Below, one piece after another: positions 17,771 through 26,584 of a DNA stretch of 29,552 bases (the stretch's first letter is position 1; each line of letters opens with the position of its first letter). Made by a program: the position numbers and the translations under genes. The notes below the pieces were generated by a model. It was given only the letters and a program-made list of their open reading frames with translations. It ran no database searches and had not been told where the DNA came from. Origin of the DNA: Dunaliella salina (taxonomy: Eukaryota; Chlorophyta; Chlorophyceae; Chlamydomonadales; Dunaliellaceae); contig MU069712.1 of the NCBI GenBank assembly GCA_002284615.2, forward strand, positions 332,550 to 362,101. The letters run 5' to 3'.

Positions 17771-18778
17771 GGACAAGAGTGAGTGAGGTTTGCTGCCCCT
17801 TCTGCTTAGGCTGCTCTCCTGCGCCTCGACCACACTGCTATGAGTGCTGTGCGGCCTCGGCTTGGCTAGCTAGGGCCCGAGGAGGGCGGAGTGTTGGAGA
17901 TTCTAGGTGTGAGGCTAAGATTCGATGCTCTTAGCAGGAAGGCTGAGCTTTATTGAGTGCTCCTGGCGCACATGGAGTGCTGGAGCTGACTAAATGCACC
18001 TGGTGCACGCGGAGTGCTGGTGCTGGCTAGGTACTTGGGGCACGCGGAGTGCTAGTACTGGCTAAGATGCACTGGCTAGATTCCTGGCTTTGGCTCCCCC
18101 TTTCTTTACTTACCACACGTCCCAGATGACGAGTGGGCTCGGAGTCCTTTGCTGCTTAGTGAAGGCCTTCACGTTTGCTGCTTTTGACTCCAAAGAGGAC
18201 GTAACAAGGAAAACCACAGATTTGGTCCAGCGAGATCCACTCGAAAACAAGGCCACAGGAAAAATATAAGAATAATGTACAAATGTTTTTGAGCCTTGCT
18301 ACACGCAGCGAAGGCCTCTGATGGCCGAAGATGATGAGGTCACTCTCTGCTTGCACCCAAGTTTGGCTCTGGCAAGCCCACAAAACATCCAAGACAGAAC
18401 TAAGAAGAAGGTCTAAAGGCTCAGAAAGGCTCAGCTCACACTTCAAGCAGGGGGGACAGACAAGATGTCCGTCCCCCCCCCCCATTCACACACACCATGG
18501 GAGCTCCTGAAGTCAGATGGCACTCCAGCTACAAGGATGGGATGACACAGGCAAGTTCTACACACACACATTAGCCCAGGTTTCAGGGCATGGGAAGCTC
18601 TCAGGAGGTTTCTTAGACTAACACAAGCATGCCAGCAGCTCAGGCTGACTTATTGGCTCCAGCTCCATTCTAGTTCTCCAGCAGAATCCTTGGCATAAGG
18701 AATTAGGTCTAAAAAGCTCAGGCTCTCCATCCAGCAGGGCGAAGGTTGCCACATCCACAGGCTCCTGCTACATGAATC
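17771..18778 (-). repeat. LTR B, 5' LTR of the fuller Gypsy copy
   Basis: Colinear with LTR A over about 1.0 kb, with the same ends. It differs by substitutions, a TCCATTCTAGTTCTC block near 18664-18680 absent from A, and a replaced stretch at about 18410-18540 that includes a 13-base C run (18473-18485). The TATA-like box (18264-18269) and AATAAA (17949-17954) are conserved. The visible difference between the two LTRs says the insertion is not recent or the two ends come from different copies. Its outer end abuts a LINE tail at 18780. Confidence 0.8.
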
Positions 18779-18779
18779 T

Positions 18780-18960
18780 GCTAGTAACCCACCTGATCCA
18801 CACTGACTTCTTTCTTCTGCTTTCTCTTGGTGAAGCGGATACACGTTGCCTCGGCCCTAGGTATCCCCTTTTCCTTAATTGATGTGGGGAGTGTTTTCAC
18901 TACCTGCGTAGTTTTTCTTTTCTTTCTTCCAAACAAGTATGTAAACAACTTTTTGACCTT
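18780..18960 (+). mobile_element. LINE 3' tail (last codons and 3' UTR)
   Basis: Codons 18780-18806 read A-S-N-P-P-D-P-H-stop, the C-terminal end of the same LINE family whose longer copy ends at 22334 (ASSNPPGPH). The 3' UTR shares CCTTTTCCTTAATTGATGT-GGGAG and GYAGTTTTTCTTTT with 22370-22430. Extreme 5' truncation is typical of LINE insertion. It directly abuts LTR B. Confidence 0.7.
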
Positions 18961-18983
18961 GAGAAAAACCTGAGGCATTGTAG

Positions 18984-19463
18984 GGTGATGTCCTTGAAAC
19001 GATGTCATCCCTCATTAGCAACTTTCATAGCAAAACCCAATTTTACTTAGTGAAGTTTCATGCTGGTATCGCTGGTAATGAATGTGCAGATGCTATTGCA
19101 AAACCTCAGACAAATTAGCCAACAAATGCTTGGAAGATACCTAGATCTTCAGTGCGGGACCTGGCAGAGCTTCATAGACACATGTTTTTTGGCTAGCCAA
19201 GGAAGGAAAAGATTGTTGTGGACCCCCACCTGATGCGAAGTTCACCTATCCCCTCAATCTTCAAGACACTCTGAAATCGGCCTTCAACCCTGCACCCTTA
19301 ACCCTTAACCCTAAAACCTTGTGTTCGGCTGGAGCACTGAGACAACGATCGGACATAACTCCGCAGCAAAGAGTTTGCCTGTGGCGGCTGTAAGCTGGGC
19401 TAGGCCACATGCATACGGAACACAAACTTGGATACGCCAATACCAAACAGGTTACTACTCTTT
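18984..19463 (+). pseudogene. LINE RNase H and downstream remnant, plus strand
   Basis: Frame 18984-19115 reads GDVLETMSSLIS then VKFHAGIAGNECADAIAK, the conserved end of an RNase H domain as found in non-LTR retrotransposons (HAG-GNE-AD motif), ending in TAG. Similarity resumes at about 19427-19463 (HKLGYANTK, then GYYSL in a shifted frame) before a DNA transposon interrupts it. The region between is heavily decayed. RNase H in LINEs removes template RNA. The order RNase H, then CCHC, then nuclease continues at 20425 after the insertion. Confidence 0.7.
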
Positions 19464-20399
19464 GTCGGAAAGTGTGGTTTGGTCTGATGTAGGCCTGATT
19501 CAGGACAGTCGGTTCTGATATGAACCTGAACCAGGAGGGAGGTCTGATCTGGACCTGGTCCACCCTAGATTCAGGACGGGAAACGCCTGATTCAGAACTG
19601 CCTTACGATAATCTTGTTGGCTTACTTGAGGCCAGGTCTGAATCAGTTTTGATGTACACCTGAGTCAGGATGAACAACGCCTGATTCAGAACTGCCTTTT
19701 TTAATCTATTTTGCGTACTTGGAGCAGGTCTGTTCTAGACCTGATCCACACCTGATTCAGGATGAAGAACGCCTGACTCAGGGCTGCCTCTTTTAATCTA
19801 ATTTGCCCACTTGGGGCAGGTCTGAATCAATTTTGATGTACACCTGATTCAGGTTGGACAACCCCTGATTCAGAACTGCCTTTTTTTATCTAGTCGGTTT
19901 ACTGATCTGGACCTGATCCAGGTCTGATTCAATCAGTACCTTGCCTGTTTAAGAACTGGGTTCAGCCCAGTTGTACCAACTTCCTGGATGTCCGAGTCAG
20001 TTCTGAAGTGCACTTGATTCATGGGTGTTTGCACCTGAAAAAAATATATGTACCACAATTTTTTTGGTTAGATATTGTGTCTTAGTTCAGTTGTTACGCT
20101 GCTCAAAGTCCCGCCATCAGAGGTCATAAGGTCGAAGCCCATCCCAAACAATATGCCAATTTTTCCAGAATCAGGATCAAACTAACCTGATTTGTACCTG
20201 AATCAGGTTTCCTGTGGCGACGCATGCTTCTGAAAGGCTTTGTTAGATAGTCCTGGTTTGGACATGATTCAGGTAAAAGCCGTGCTGGATATTTTTTGAA
20301 TCAGTTCAGCCTAAAGAACTGAATCAGGTTGTTTCTCTCCTGAATCAGGTAAGGTTAAACCTGAATCAGGTTCAGATCAGAAGAACCACACTTTTTGAC
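19464..20399. mobile_element. Palindrome-rich nonautonomous DNA transposon in the LINE
   Basis: The ends are inverted: GTCGGAAAGTGTGGTTTGG on the left, and GTCAAAAAGTGTGGTTCTT reading inward on the opposite strand from the right. It splits a LINE whose frame is recognisable on both sides (GYYSL before, KISNAFRNIPY after). The body is packed with CCTGAWTCAGG, palindromic around its centre: six exact CTGATTCAG in the left half, mostly CTGAATCAG in the right half. The left half has a 92-94-bp tandem repeat (GCCTGATTCAGAACTGCCT at about 19585, 19679, 19771, 19863). GTTACTA abuts the right end (20400-20406) and lies six bases outside the left (19451-19457), a possible degraded target duplication. 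No transposase ORF, so mobilised in trans if at all. Confidence 0.7.
20072..20155 (+). ncRNA. tRNA-like sequence in the centre of the transposon
   Basis: ATATTGT (20072-20078) and ACAATAT (20148-20154) could form a perfect 7-bp acceptor stem. Between them are an A-box-like TTAGTTCAGTTGTTACG (20082-20098) and a B-box-like AAGGTCGAAGCCC (20128-20140), one T short of GGTTCGA. The anticodon arm is not convincing and no CCA follows. Probably a tRNA pseudogene or SINE head rather than a working tRNA. Confidence 0.35.
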
Positions 20400-20424
20400 G
20401 TTACTATCAAACTGAATACCGCGT

Positions 20425-21095
20425 GTTGATAACAAAATCAGCAATGCCTTTAGAAATATACCCTATATTTCTGTACCTATGAAGCGTAAAATCCTGCAGT
20501 ACCGCTAAGGCACCCTCTACAATCAAAAACGTGCAGTCCGTATACAAGGTCTACTGATCCAACATGCCCTGTCCCAAGCTGCCATCCATTTTACAGCGCA
20601 CTCCACATGCTCTCGGGCTGCCGGAACCATATCATCTCCAACATTAAAACTGAAAGACATGACAATGCAGGCAGAATGGTTGCTGAAGCGCTTAGCAAAT
20701 GCCATGTAGGAGCAGGTTTAGCTTACACAGACATAGGAAGGGATTTTAAGCTTGCTCAATACAACCTCCAACTCCCTACACATGCCTCAAACAGAAATAC
20801 ACCAAAGTACTTCTTCCCACAAAACGTTCCAAAGAGGAAAAGACCGAATGAAACGCAACCAGATGCTGCTTTCTTCACCCCTTATAATGCCAAGCCTACT
20901 TCAAACAGTGTTTCTCCTATCCATTCACCTCACGCTTTGCGCAAATCCACACAGAGGACCAACCAAACTAGATGCGTGAGGCAACCCCATGAACCTCATG
21001 CAACGATTGCCATGTGCACCTAATAGAAATCAAGTTCTGTATAGACACAAGGCCAGAGCATCAGTTGAACGCGGCTAAGCCGCAGCATGCAGACC
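20425..21095 (+). pseudogene. LINE C-terminal region: CCHC knuckle and nuclease-like domain
   Basis: Reading resumes after the transposon with KISNAFRNIPY, MKRKILQYR, a TAA, GTLYNQKRAVR, then a frameshift near 20546. A CX4CX7HX4C knuckle follows at 20565-20621 (CPVPSC...HMLSGC), then HIISNIKTERHDNAGRM and VGAGLAYTDIGRDFKLAQ. A PD at 20859-20864 (TQPDAAF) and, after another frameshift, HVHLIEIKFC (E-x-K at 21026-21034) fit a PD...ExK restriction-like endonuclease. That domain follows the CCHC knuckle in R2-type and Dualen-type LINEs and nicks the target. It breaks off after QHADL at about 21095, where a second LINE is inserted. Confidence 0.72.
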
Positions 21096-22064
21096 TTTTT
21101 ACAGAAAGAAAGAAAAGTCCACAAAAGCCAAGAGCCGCGTGCATAAAGGGAAGAACCCCTAACAAAAGTTAGAGGCCTCACCAGGGGGCCCTCTACCTAA
21201 ACTAGACAAAACTAGCCTAGGAAAAAGCAGGAGACAAAACTAATGGGGATCCGGAGGATTGCTTGCCCTTGCCATGCCCCTGCGCTCGGACTCTCCTTCT
21301 TCCATCCTCAGCCGCCTCCTTGCGCCCAGCAAACCCCCTCCCAGATGCCCCCTGAAAGCAAAGTGCATGTCTAGTGTTAAAGATGGTGGATAATCTTTGG
21401 ATGGCATGGTCCCTAAGCTGGGATGCTAGCGATTTAGCTTTTTGTTTGGTCAGGCCCAGATGTATAAGAGGTGTAATTGTATAATAATTGTAAATTGTGC
21501 CACCCACACCAATTTAGATGACGTTCAAGTCACTTTGTTATTCCTGTTTGGGTCTAAGCTGCGTGTTCTAAGTCTTGTTATGGTGTGGGAATGTTGAGTC
21601 CGTGCACGTTCTAAAGTGATGAAGGGATTTGTGTCAGGGCAGAATTTAAGTTCGACGAGGTGAATATCTCTATCTTTTGGGGGGATCTTGTTAGGATCAA
21701 GGTGGGCTTGTCTGCCTGGGATGGGGCGCACAAAAAGAGCATCAGGGCGGCTTTGGTGCCGAGCAGGTGAGGCAATGTCATTCGGGAAAACCCAATCTGG
21801 AATAGCTCGAAAGGTGTTTTCAGGGATTTGTATGCCTTGATCCAGAAGTCTGTCATGATTGCAGCCATCCATGCTAATGAGGGCCACATGGTGTCCGTTG
21901 GTGTGCATCCCACTCATTGTTGGGTTGGTACACCTAAGCAGAACGTGATAAATGCTGTCCGTATTTGCACAGAGTGGGCATCTATCAGAACTGGAAAACT
22001 TGAAGTTGGAGGTATGACTCTATGTGTACAGTGAATCCGTTCGTACACTTATAAGCTCTAGAGC
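21096..22064 (-). mobile_element. Second LINE lineage, 5'-truncated, inserted in reverse
   Basis: Minus strand, from RTDSLYT (with one in-frame TAG) through CPLCANTDSIYHVLLRC (CX2CX7HX4C, 21930-21980), MDGCNHDRLLDQGIQ, and RPDALFVRPIPG (PD at 21741-21746). HLVELKFCPDTNP follows (E-x-K, 21645-21653), then a frameshift, GVGGTIYN and GLTKQKAKSLASQLRDHAI, and a basic tail (GRRRVRAQGHGKGK). Its 3' end is GTAAAAAGG on the minus strand at about 21096. It keeps the same knuckle-plus-nuclease layout as its host LINE but a clearly different sequence, so it is another lineage. It sits exactly between QHADL and the HRNLLSVGGT of the plus-strand LINE. Confidence 0.75.
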
Positions 22065-22430
22065 TAAATAAATCCACCGTAATCTCTTGAGTGTTGGCGG
22101 AACTTTTATATTGAGCACACCCTGAAGCAATTCAAACAACTAGGATTGGATCACCAACGTGCCACGAAGCTTGCTCAACAGCTTCATGCCCATTCTGTTC
22201 AAGATGCCAACAAACTAGTCTCCACACGCCACACTATAGAAAAAAATAATGCTTCCCACAGCCAGGTTCTAGAGCCAGGTGCTTCTAGTAACCCTCCAGG
22301 TCCGCATTTGCTTTCTCGTTTTCATACCTTGTGATGGAGGGGACACACGGCTCTTTTTGGAGCCAATGTGTCTCCTTTTCCTTAATTGATGTAGGGAGAG
22401 ATTATCGGCCTACGCAGTTTTTCTTTTGTT
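22065..22430 (+). pseudogene. 3' end of the plus-strand LINE and its 3' UTR
   Basis: It resumes with NLLSVGGT, shifts frame near 22109, then reads EHTLKQFKQLGLDHQRATKL, LHAHSVQDANKLVSTRHTIE and SHSQVLEPGASSNPPGPH to a TGA at about 22332-22334. The last codons and the following UTR (CCTTTTCCTTAATTGATGTAGGGAG ... CAGTTTTTCTTTT) match the isolated tail at 18780-18930. The UTR is cut by the TIR of the next transposon at 22431. Confidence 0.75.
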
Positions 22431-22487
22431 CGTCAGAAATATCTGGCCTGCGGCTGAACACGGCTGATGCGGCTGTAGCGCGGCTGA

Positions 22488-22873
22488 AAATTTTTCAGCC
22501 GTGTTCAGCCGCTAGCGGCTGTCAGCAGCCGCACGGCTGATTTCAGCCGCTTCAGCCGTGTTCAGCCGTGATGTTATTTTTGTTGACCAGTGCAGNCAGC
22601 CGTGTTCAGCCGTGATGTTATTTTTGTTGACCAGTGCAGGAAGGTGGCAGCCGCTTCAGCTGTGTTCAGCCGCTAGCGGCTGTCAGCAGCCACACGGCTG
22701 ATTTCAGCCGCTTCAGCCGTGTTCAGCCGTGATATTATTTTTGTTGACCAGTGCAGGAAGGTGGCAGCCGCTTCAGCCGTGTTCAGCCACTAGCGGCTGT
22801 CAGCAGCCGCACGGCTGATTTCAGCCGCTTCAGCCGTGTTCAGCCGTGATGTTATCTTTGTTAACCAGTGCAG
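22488..22873. repeat. 117-bp tandem array with a 16-bp palindrome per unit
   Basis: TTGACCAGTGCAG (last unit TTAACC...) ends units at 22595, 22639, 22756 and 22873; full units are exactly 117 bp. An N at 22596 marks a collapsed unit. Each full unit contains CAGCCGCTAGCGGCTG, a perfect palindrome at 22506-22521 and 22667-22682 and one base off at 22784-22799, surrounded by many TTCAGCCG words. Confidence 0.9.
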
Positions 22874-23290
22874 GAAGTTGAAAAAAAAAAGAAGTGGAAC
22901 AACCGTCCGAAAACTGGGTGGGACCCCCCTGACCCACCCACCCACCCCAAAACCGCCCCCTTGCAGTAACGCTACGCAGACAAAAAGAGTATCAATCTGC
23001 TCCTTTTTTAACTCTCCATTTAGTTGCATACTCAAAGCAATGAAAAATTGGGTATGGCAGAGTTATGGGGCAAAAACGGAGGAGCGAACGCTCATGCATG
23101 CATGTGTGTGTGCGCACACCTGTCCTTCCAGGCACCCTTAAGTGGCTTGCAAGTCCTCAAACTGCCATCCTGACTTCACCACTGGCATGCATTAACACAT
23201 TATGCCTTGTCACCATCCTGGAAGTTTGAATTGGTTTGCTGCCGCGGCAAACATGCGGCATGTTTGCCTCCACGGCCCCTGCTGCCCACA
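22870..23290 (-). repeat. Inverted-duplication arm inside the transposon
   Basis: Reading on the minus strand, this matches the plus strand at about 23990-24475. Shared words include GGTGAAGTCAGG...GGCAGTTTG, TGGCAAGCCA, ACCTGGAAGG-CAGGTGTG, GTTTTTGCCCC, and a short similar peptide (GE-KKEQ-DTL versus GEFKEEQADTL). Identity is partial, so the copies are old. It could be a captured genomic fragment or two copies of an unknown repeat. Confidence 0.55.
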
Positions 23291-23989
23291 CCCGCTCTTT
23301 TCCATTTTTTCATGAAATCTAACCATGCCAATCATTATTGTCTACATTGTTCAAGAAATAACAAAAATGGAGGACCCCAGATCACTTTCCTGGCCCCCTA
23401 GAATGTCCCACACCTCCAACCTATGACCAATTTTCATTCCTAAACCTTTACAATCATAAACCTGAAATATGATGCTAGCATCCTGCATTATCAAAATTTA
23501 GAAAGAACAAGGTCAAAATTTGACCTTTTTGGCAGCCCTTGTGCTTGAATTTCTCTAAGGGAAATGGCTGAAATTCTGTATATGCACAACCACTGGGATG
23601 TTCCACTTTGTTTCCTTTGCAATGATGTTCTTTTACTACAAGGGCTTCAAATATCAAAAAATTATCCAATGTGGTGCAGTGGGCGGGAGGAATAGAGGAT
23701 GGTGAAAGAAAATTATAGTATGTATATTGATTTACAATCATTGTGTGCGCATGCAATCTGCAGAACTCATGGTGTAGACGTGGGAGCCGCTGGTTGATGT
23801 GCACCGCTCACAATGTGTTCAGCCGCATCAGCCGCTGTTCAGCCGAGGCCAGAAATTTCTGACGTTTTCTCTTCTCTTCTTGTCTTTCTTTTCTTATCTA
23901 AATACGCCACAGGAACCCTGGGCCCCAAAACTGGCGGTAGGCATCTTTTGTTGCAAAATGGGTGTATAGAAAGATCTGTGTGCATGGTT

Positions 23990-24475
23990 GGAAGTCAAAG
24001 CCTTGTTCGCAAGTGTATAGGCCGCAAGGTATGTGGAAGTAGAAGCTCCCTGGATAATGACGAGGCATGATGTTTCATTGTACGGTGAAGTCAGGGGGGC
24101 AGTTTGTGGATTGGCAAGCCATTTGTGGATGCCTTTTCCTCTTGGTCTAAACTGGTGGTACTCACTCACAATTTCAGTGCTGACTGTTGATCTTTCCTTG
24201 CACGCTGGCTGTGCCCTGGGCAGACTTTCTTTCTTTCTTATGGTACCTGGAAGGGCAGGTGTGTGTGTGTGTGTGGCACGTGGCGTCTATTCAGTTTTTG
24301 CCCCCTATTTCTGCTACAACTCACTCTTTAATTGCACTGAGTGAGCAGATGGATGGGGAATTTAAGGAGGAACAAGCTGATACCCTTCTTGTCTGGACGG
24401 AGCACTGGAAGGAGGGAATTTGGGTGGTGGGTCAAGGGGTCCAGCCCAAAAGGGTGGCAGTGCTTGATTGTTAAA
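23990..24475 (+). repeat. Outer arm of the inverted duplication
   Basis: Plus-strand counterpart of 22870-23290, lying about 125 bp outside the transposon's right end. Contains a short (GT)n at 24260-24274. Open frames are short, and no recognised protein was found despite the peptide similarity around 24350-24400. Confidence 0.5.
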
Positions 24476-24789
24476 AGCTGGAGCTAAAGCTTTAAATAGG
24501 AAGCATGCCATGCTTTGGCCTTTTAAAGCCTTCCTACACAGCAGGCTGATATGGATGATTGGAGAAGAATTGTTTATGTCTTTCCAGCACAACCTTCGGG
24601 TGGAACCCCAACGGCGTCATGGAAATGGGTGCCCTTTCAAGCTTAGGATTTGCAACAAATGCGATTGCGACAAAAAAAAAATCATATTATATTCGGTATT
24701 ACGGAGCACCCTGTCACAAGTTCCTTCGGGAGCACAAGCCAGGGAGCACCGGTACCATGGCGGTGAACAACAGGGAACCTTCAACGTAA

Positions 24790-25407
24790 AGGTCATGGAG
24801 GCACGGGTCTCTCCCCATTTTATCAGGAACAAGGCGCATCGTCCAACCTCTGGAAACTATTGCCCGTTTGGCTCAGGAGGCGTTCAAGGGCGTCCTTCCC
24901 ATTAGCAGCAGCAGTGGAGCACAGCCAGAGCACAAGCCCGAGGCACCAGCTCTCCAAGAGCACCCGCCTCAGGCACAAGCTCAGGCGGGCTCTACCAGCA
25001 GCGACGACAGCAGCAACAAGCGGAAGCGGGAGGATCATCAGCAGAATACCTCTCGCGGAGCACTAAAGTACAAGCCGGTGCGTGCTGTGGCACCAGCTCC
25101 ACAAGAGCACCAGCCACAGCGTGCACTGGCACTAGCTCAGGCGCCCCGCGGGACGGTTCCCGAGGATTCCTCTTTTGCCATGAGCCTGGGCGAGTGGGAC
25201 AACTTCAAGCGGAGATGCGGTGAGAAGAACATCCTGATTAAGCTGTGCAAGAGAACACCTGCCAACTTTGACACAGAAGAGGAACAGCAGCAGTATGCAG
25301 TTCAGCTGGTTTCTTTCCTTCTGTATGAGGGCCCGCTGCCTCGTGAACCTACACAAAAGCAGAAGGAGCGTGTTGCGGCAAGAAAAGTAAAGGACCGTGC
25401 AAAGTAG
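24790..25407 (+). CDS. Uncharacterised protein, probable last exon
   Basis: Open plus-strand frame ending in TAG at 25405-25407. A likely splice acceptor (CCCCATTTTATCAG) ends at 24826, and the frame from there reads RRIVQPLETIARLAQEAFKG. A low-complexity Ala/Pro/Gln region with a basic cluster NKRKRED (nuclear-localisation-like) follows, then a compact C-terminal part: FAMSLGEWDNFKRRCGEKN, LCKRTPANFDTEEEQQQYAV, LVSFLLYEGPLPREP and a Lys/Arg-rich tail. No in-frame ATG precedes the compact part until FAMSL, which supports an upstream exon. TGTAA, the usual green-algal poly(A) motif, occurs twice near 25634-25645. I do not recognise the family; it could be host or transposon-derived. Confidence 0.5.
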   Translation, partial: RSWRHGSLPILSGTRRIVQPLETIARLAQEAFKGVLPISSSSGAQPEHKPEAPALQEHPPQAQAQAGSTSSDDSSNKRKREDHQQNTSRGALKYKPVRAVAPAPQEHQPQRALALAQAPRGTVPEDSSFAMSLGEWDNFKRRCGEKNILIKLCKRTPANFDTEEEQQQYAVQLVSFLLYEGPLPREPTQKQKERVAARKVKDRAK

Positions 25408-26584
25408 TATGACTGAGGTGTGCCTGTGCAGTTACTGTGGGAAGCAGTGTTCTGCAGTGATACTTCAAACTAAAGCCCTTGTCCAGTTTTCTTCTCCTTC
25501 TCTGCCTTGTTTGCTCCTTCTGTGCCTCAACAACACATTGTGACCAAACATTTTTTACCCATCGTTTCTCTCAAGACTTACTTTGTTGAAGAGCCGAGCA
25601 GCCAAGCTTCATGGCTGAAGGCAACAACCTCCTTGTAATCCTTGTAATCCAACAAATGCGATTGGCACACTGCACAAGATGAACACATCAAACTGGTGTG
25701 CACCCCAAGGTAGCCCCACACGTCAGCTTTTTTTTTAATTGGGCAGGTAAGGTTACGCGCCTTTTCTTGTGTCCGCTCAGCTGCCCATGTAGGCAGATTA
25801 TAGCAACTTACCGTTACCTAAAACACGCCTCTTAACAGAAATTTTTTGGCGAAGCCCCATCCATGGGGCATGAGCCCCTAGATTTGACTGTTTCGCGGTA
25901 ATGTTCACACCTGCCCACCCAGGCCCGGCCAGCGCACCCCCTGCCCTGAAACCCGGCATACAGGCCAAGCACAAAAAGCTTATGCAGCATTGCAGTGTCA
26001 GTTTGGTGGGAGAAGCTCCGTGCAAAGAGATCTGCAATCCCCCTGTATGGAAGCTGAGCAGAAGGTTGCCAGCATGGCTTGCCCTACGCACTTCCCATCC
26101 TGACACTTGGCATGCTTAATATAACAAAAAAAGTTTATCAAGAAATTTGTGCTTGGGTGGCCGGTTGGCAGCGGGCGTTGCCATTGGAATATTTTGGTAG
26201 CCACGAGAAGCTGACGTGTCTCGCAGTGCCCAGCCCGGCCCCATGGGGTAGCACGCATGATGTTACGGAGTCAATCAGCACACACATGCTCACGCAATTG
26301 CTTTGTCCGGGGGCTTGAGGACGGCCCACCAAACGATACCCTTTTGCTCAACAAGTAATTCCGGCTTGCTGATAATTCATCGCATTTCAATGACTCCAAT
26401 TGCGATGATGTTTGCATACGAGCTTGAGCCATGGTAAGCTGTGCACATCAAGAAAAGACGATAAGTCTGGCACGCTTTGCTATTGGTGCAATGAGGCCCC
26501 TGAGCCTTGAGGATTGGTGTGTCTCGGGTGCATGGCCTGCCTGTTCCAGGAGAAAGTACAAAGAAAGGGGGTCAACTTGCATGG
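25408..26584. other. Unassigned sequence, probable 3' UTR then intergenic
   Basis: The first ~250 bp may be the 3' UTR of the gene ending at 25407, with TGTAATCCTTGTAATCC at 25634-25650. Beyond that I find no coding motifs, RNA genes or repeats that I can support. Confidence 0.4.

Larger units (their letters stand above)
5911..18778 (-). mobile_element. Ty3/Gypsy LTR retrotransposon, fuller copy (~12.9 kb, defective)
   Basis: Order in transcript sense: LTR B, leader, ATG-less ORF, gag, protease, RT, [reverse LTR C], RNase H, methyltransferase-like, integrase, SH3-like and PHD, LTR A. RT before RNase H before integrase defines Ty3/Gypsy. Removing LTR C gives about 11.9 kb, large for the group and explained by the extra domains and long leader. 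Stops, frameshifts and lost catalytic residues show that it is inactive. RT thumb sequence appears on both sides of LTR C, so the two halves of pol may come from different copies. Confidence 0.85.
22431..23864. mobile_element. Nonautonomous TIR transposon with palindromic subterminal array
   Basis: The left end reads CGTCAGAAATATCTGGCCTG, then CGGCTGAACACGGCTGATGCGGCTG. The right end, reverse-complemented, reads CGTCAGAAATTTCTGGCCTC, then GGCTGAACAGCGGCTGATGCGGCTG. The ~45-bp inverted repeats fix the element at about 1434 bp. Flanks are T/C-rich on both sides (TTTTCTTTTGTT and TTTTCTCTTCTC), so a target duplication cannot be judged. There is no transposase. The interior beyond 22874 carries sequence related to the region just outside the right end. 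Clustered subterminal repeats like these often serve as transposase-binding sites. Confidence 0.75.

Noticed and set aside
22488..22873. CRISPR-like array
   Set aside because: The whole 117-bp unit repeats; there are no unique spacers, and the setting is a eukaryotic transposon.
24540..24720. FLYWCH/FAR1-type zinc finger
   Set aside because: Only a CPFKLRI-like stretch and an HRYH are visible; the aromatic and second cysteine positions do not fit, so it was not annotated as a domain.
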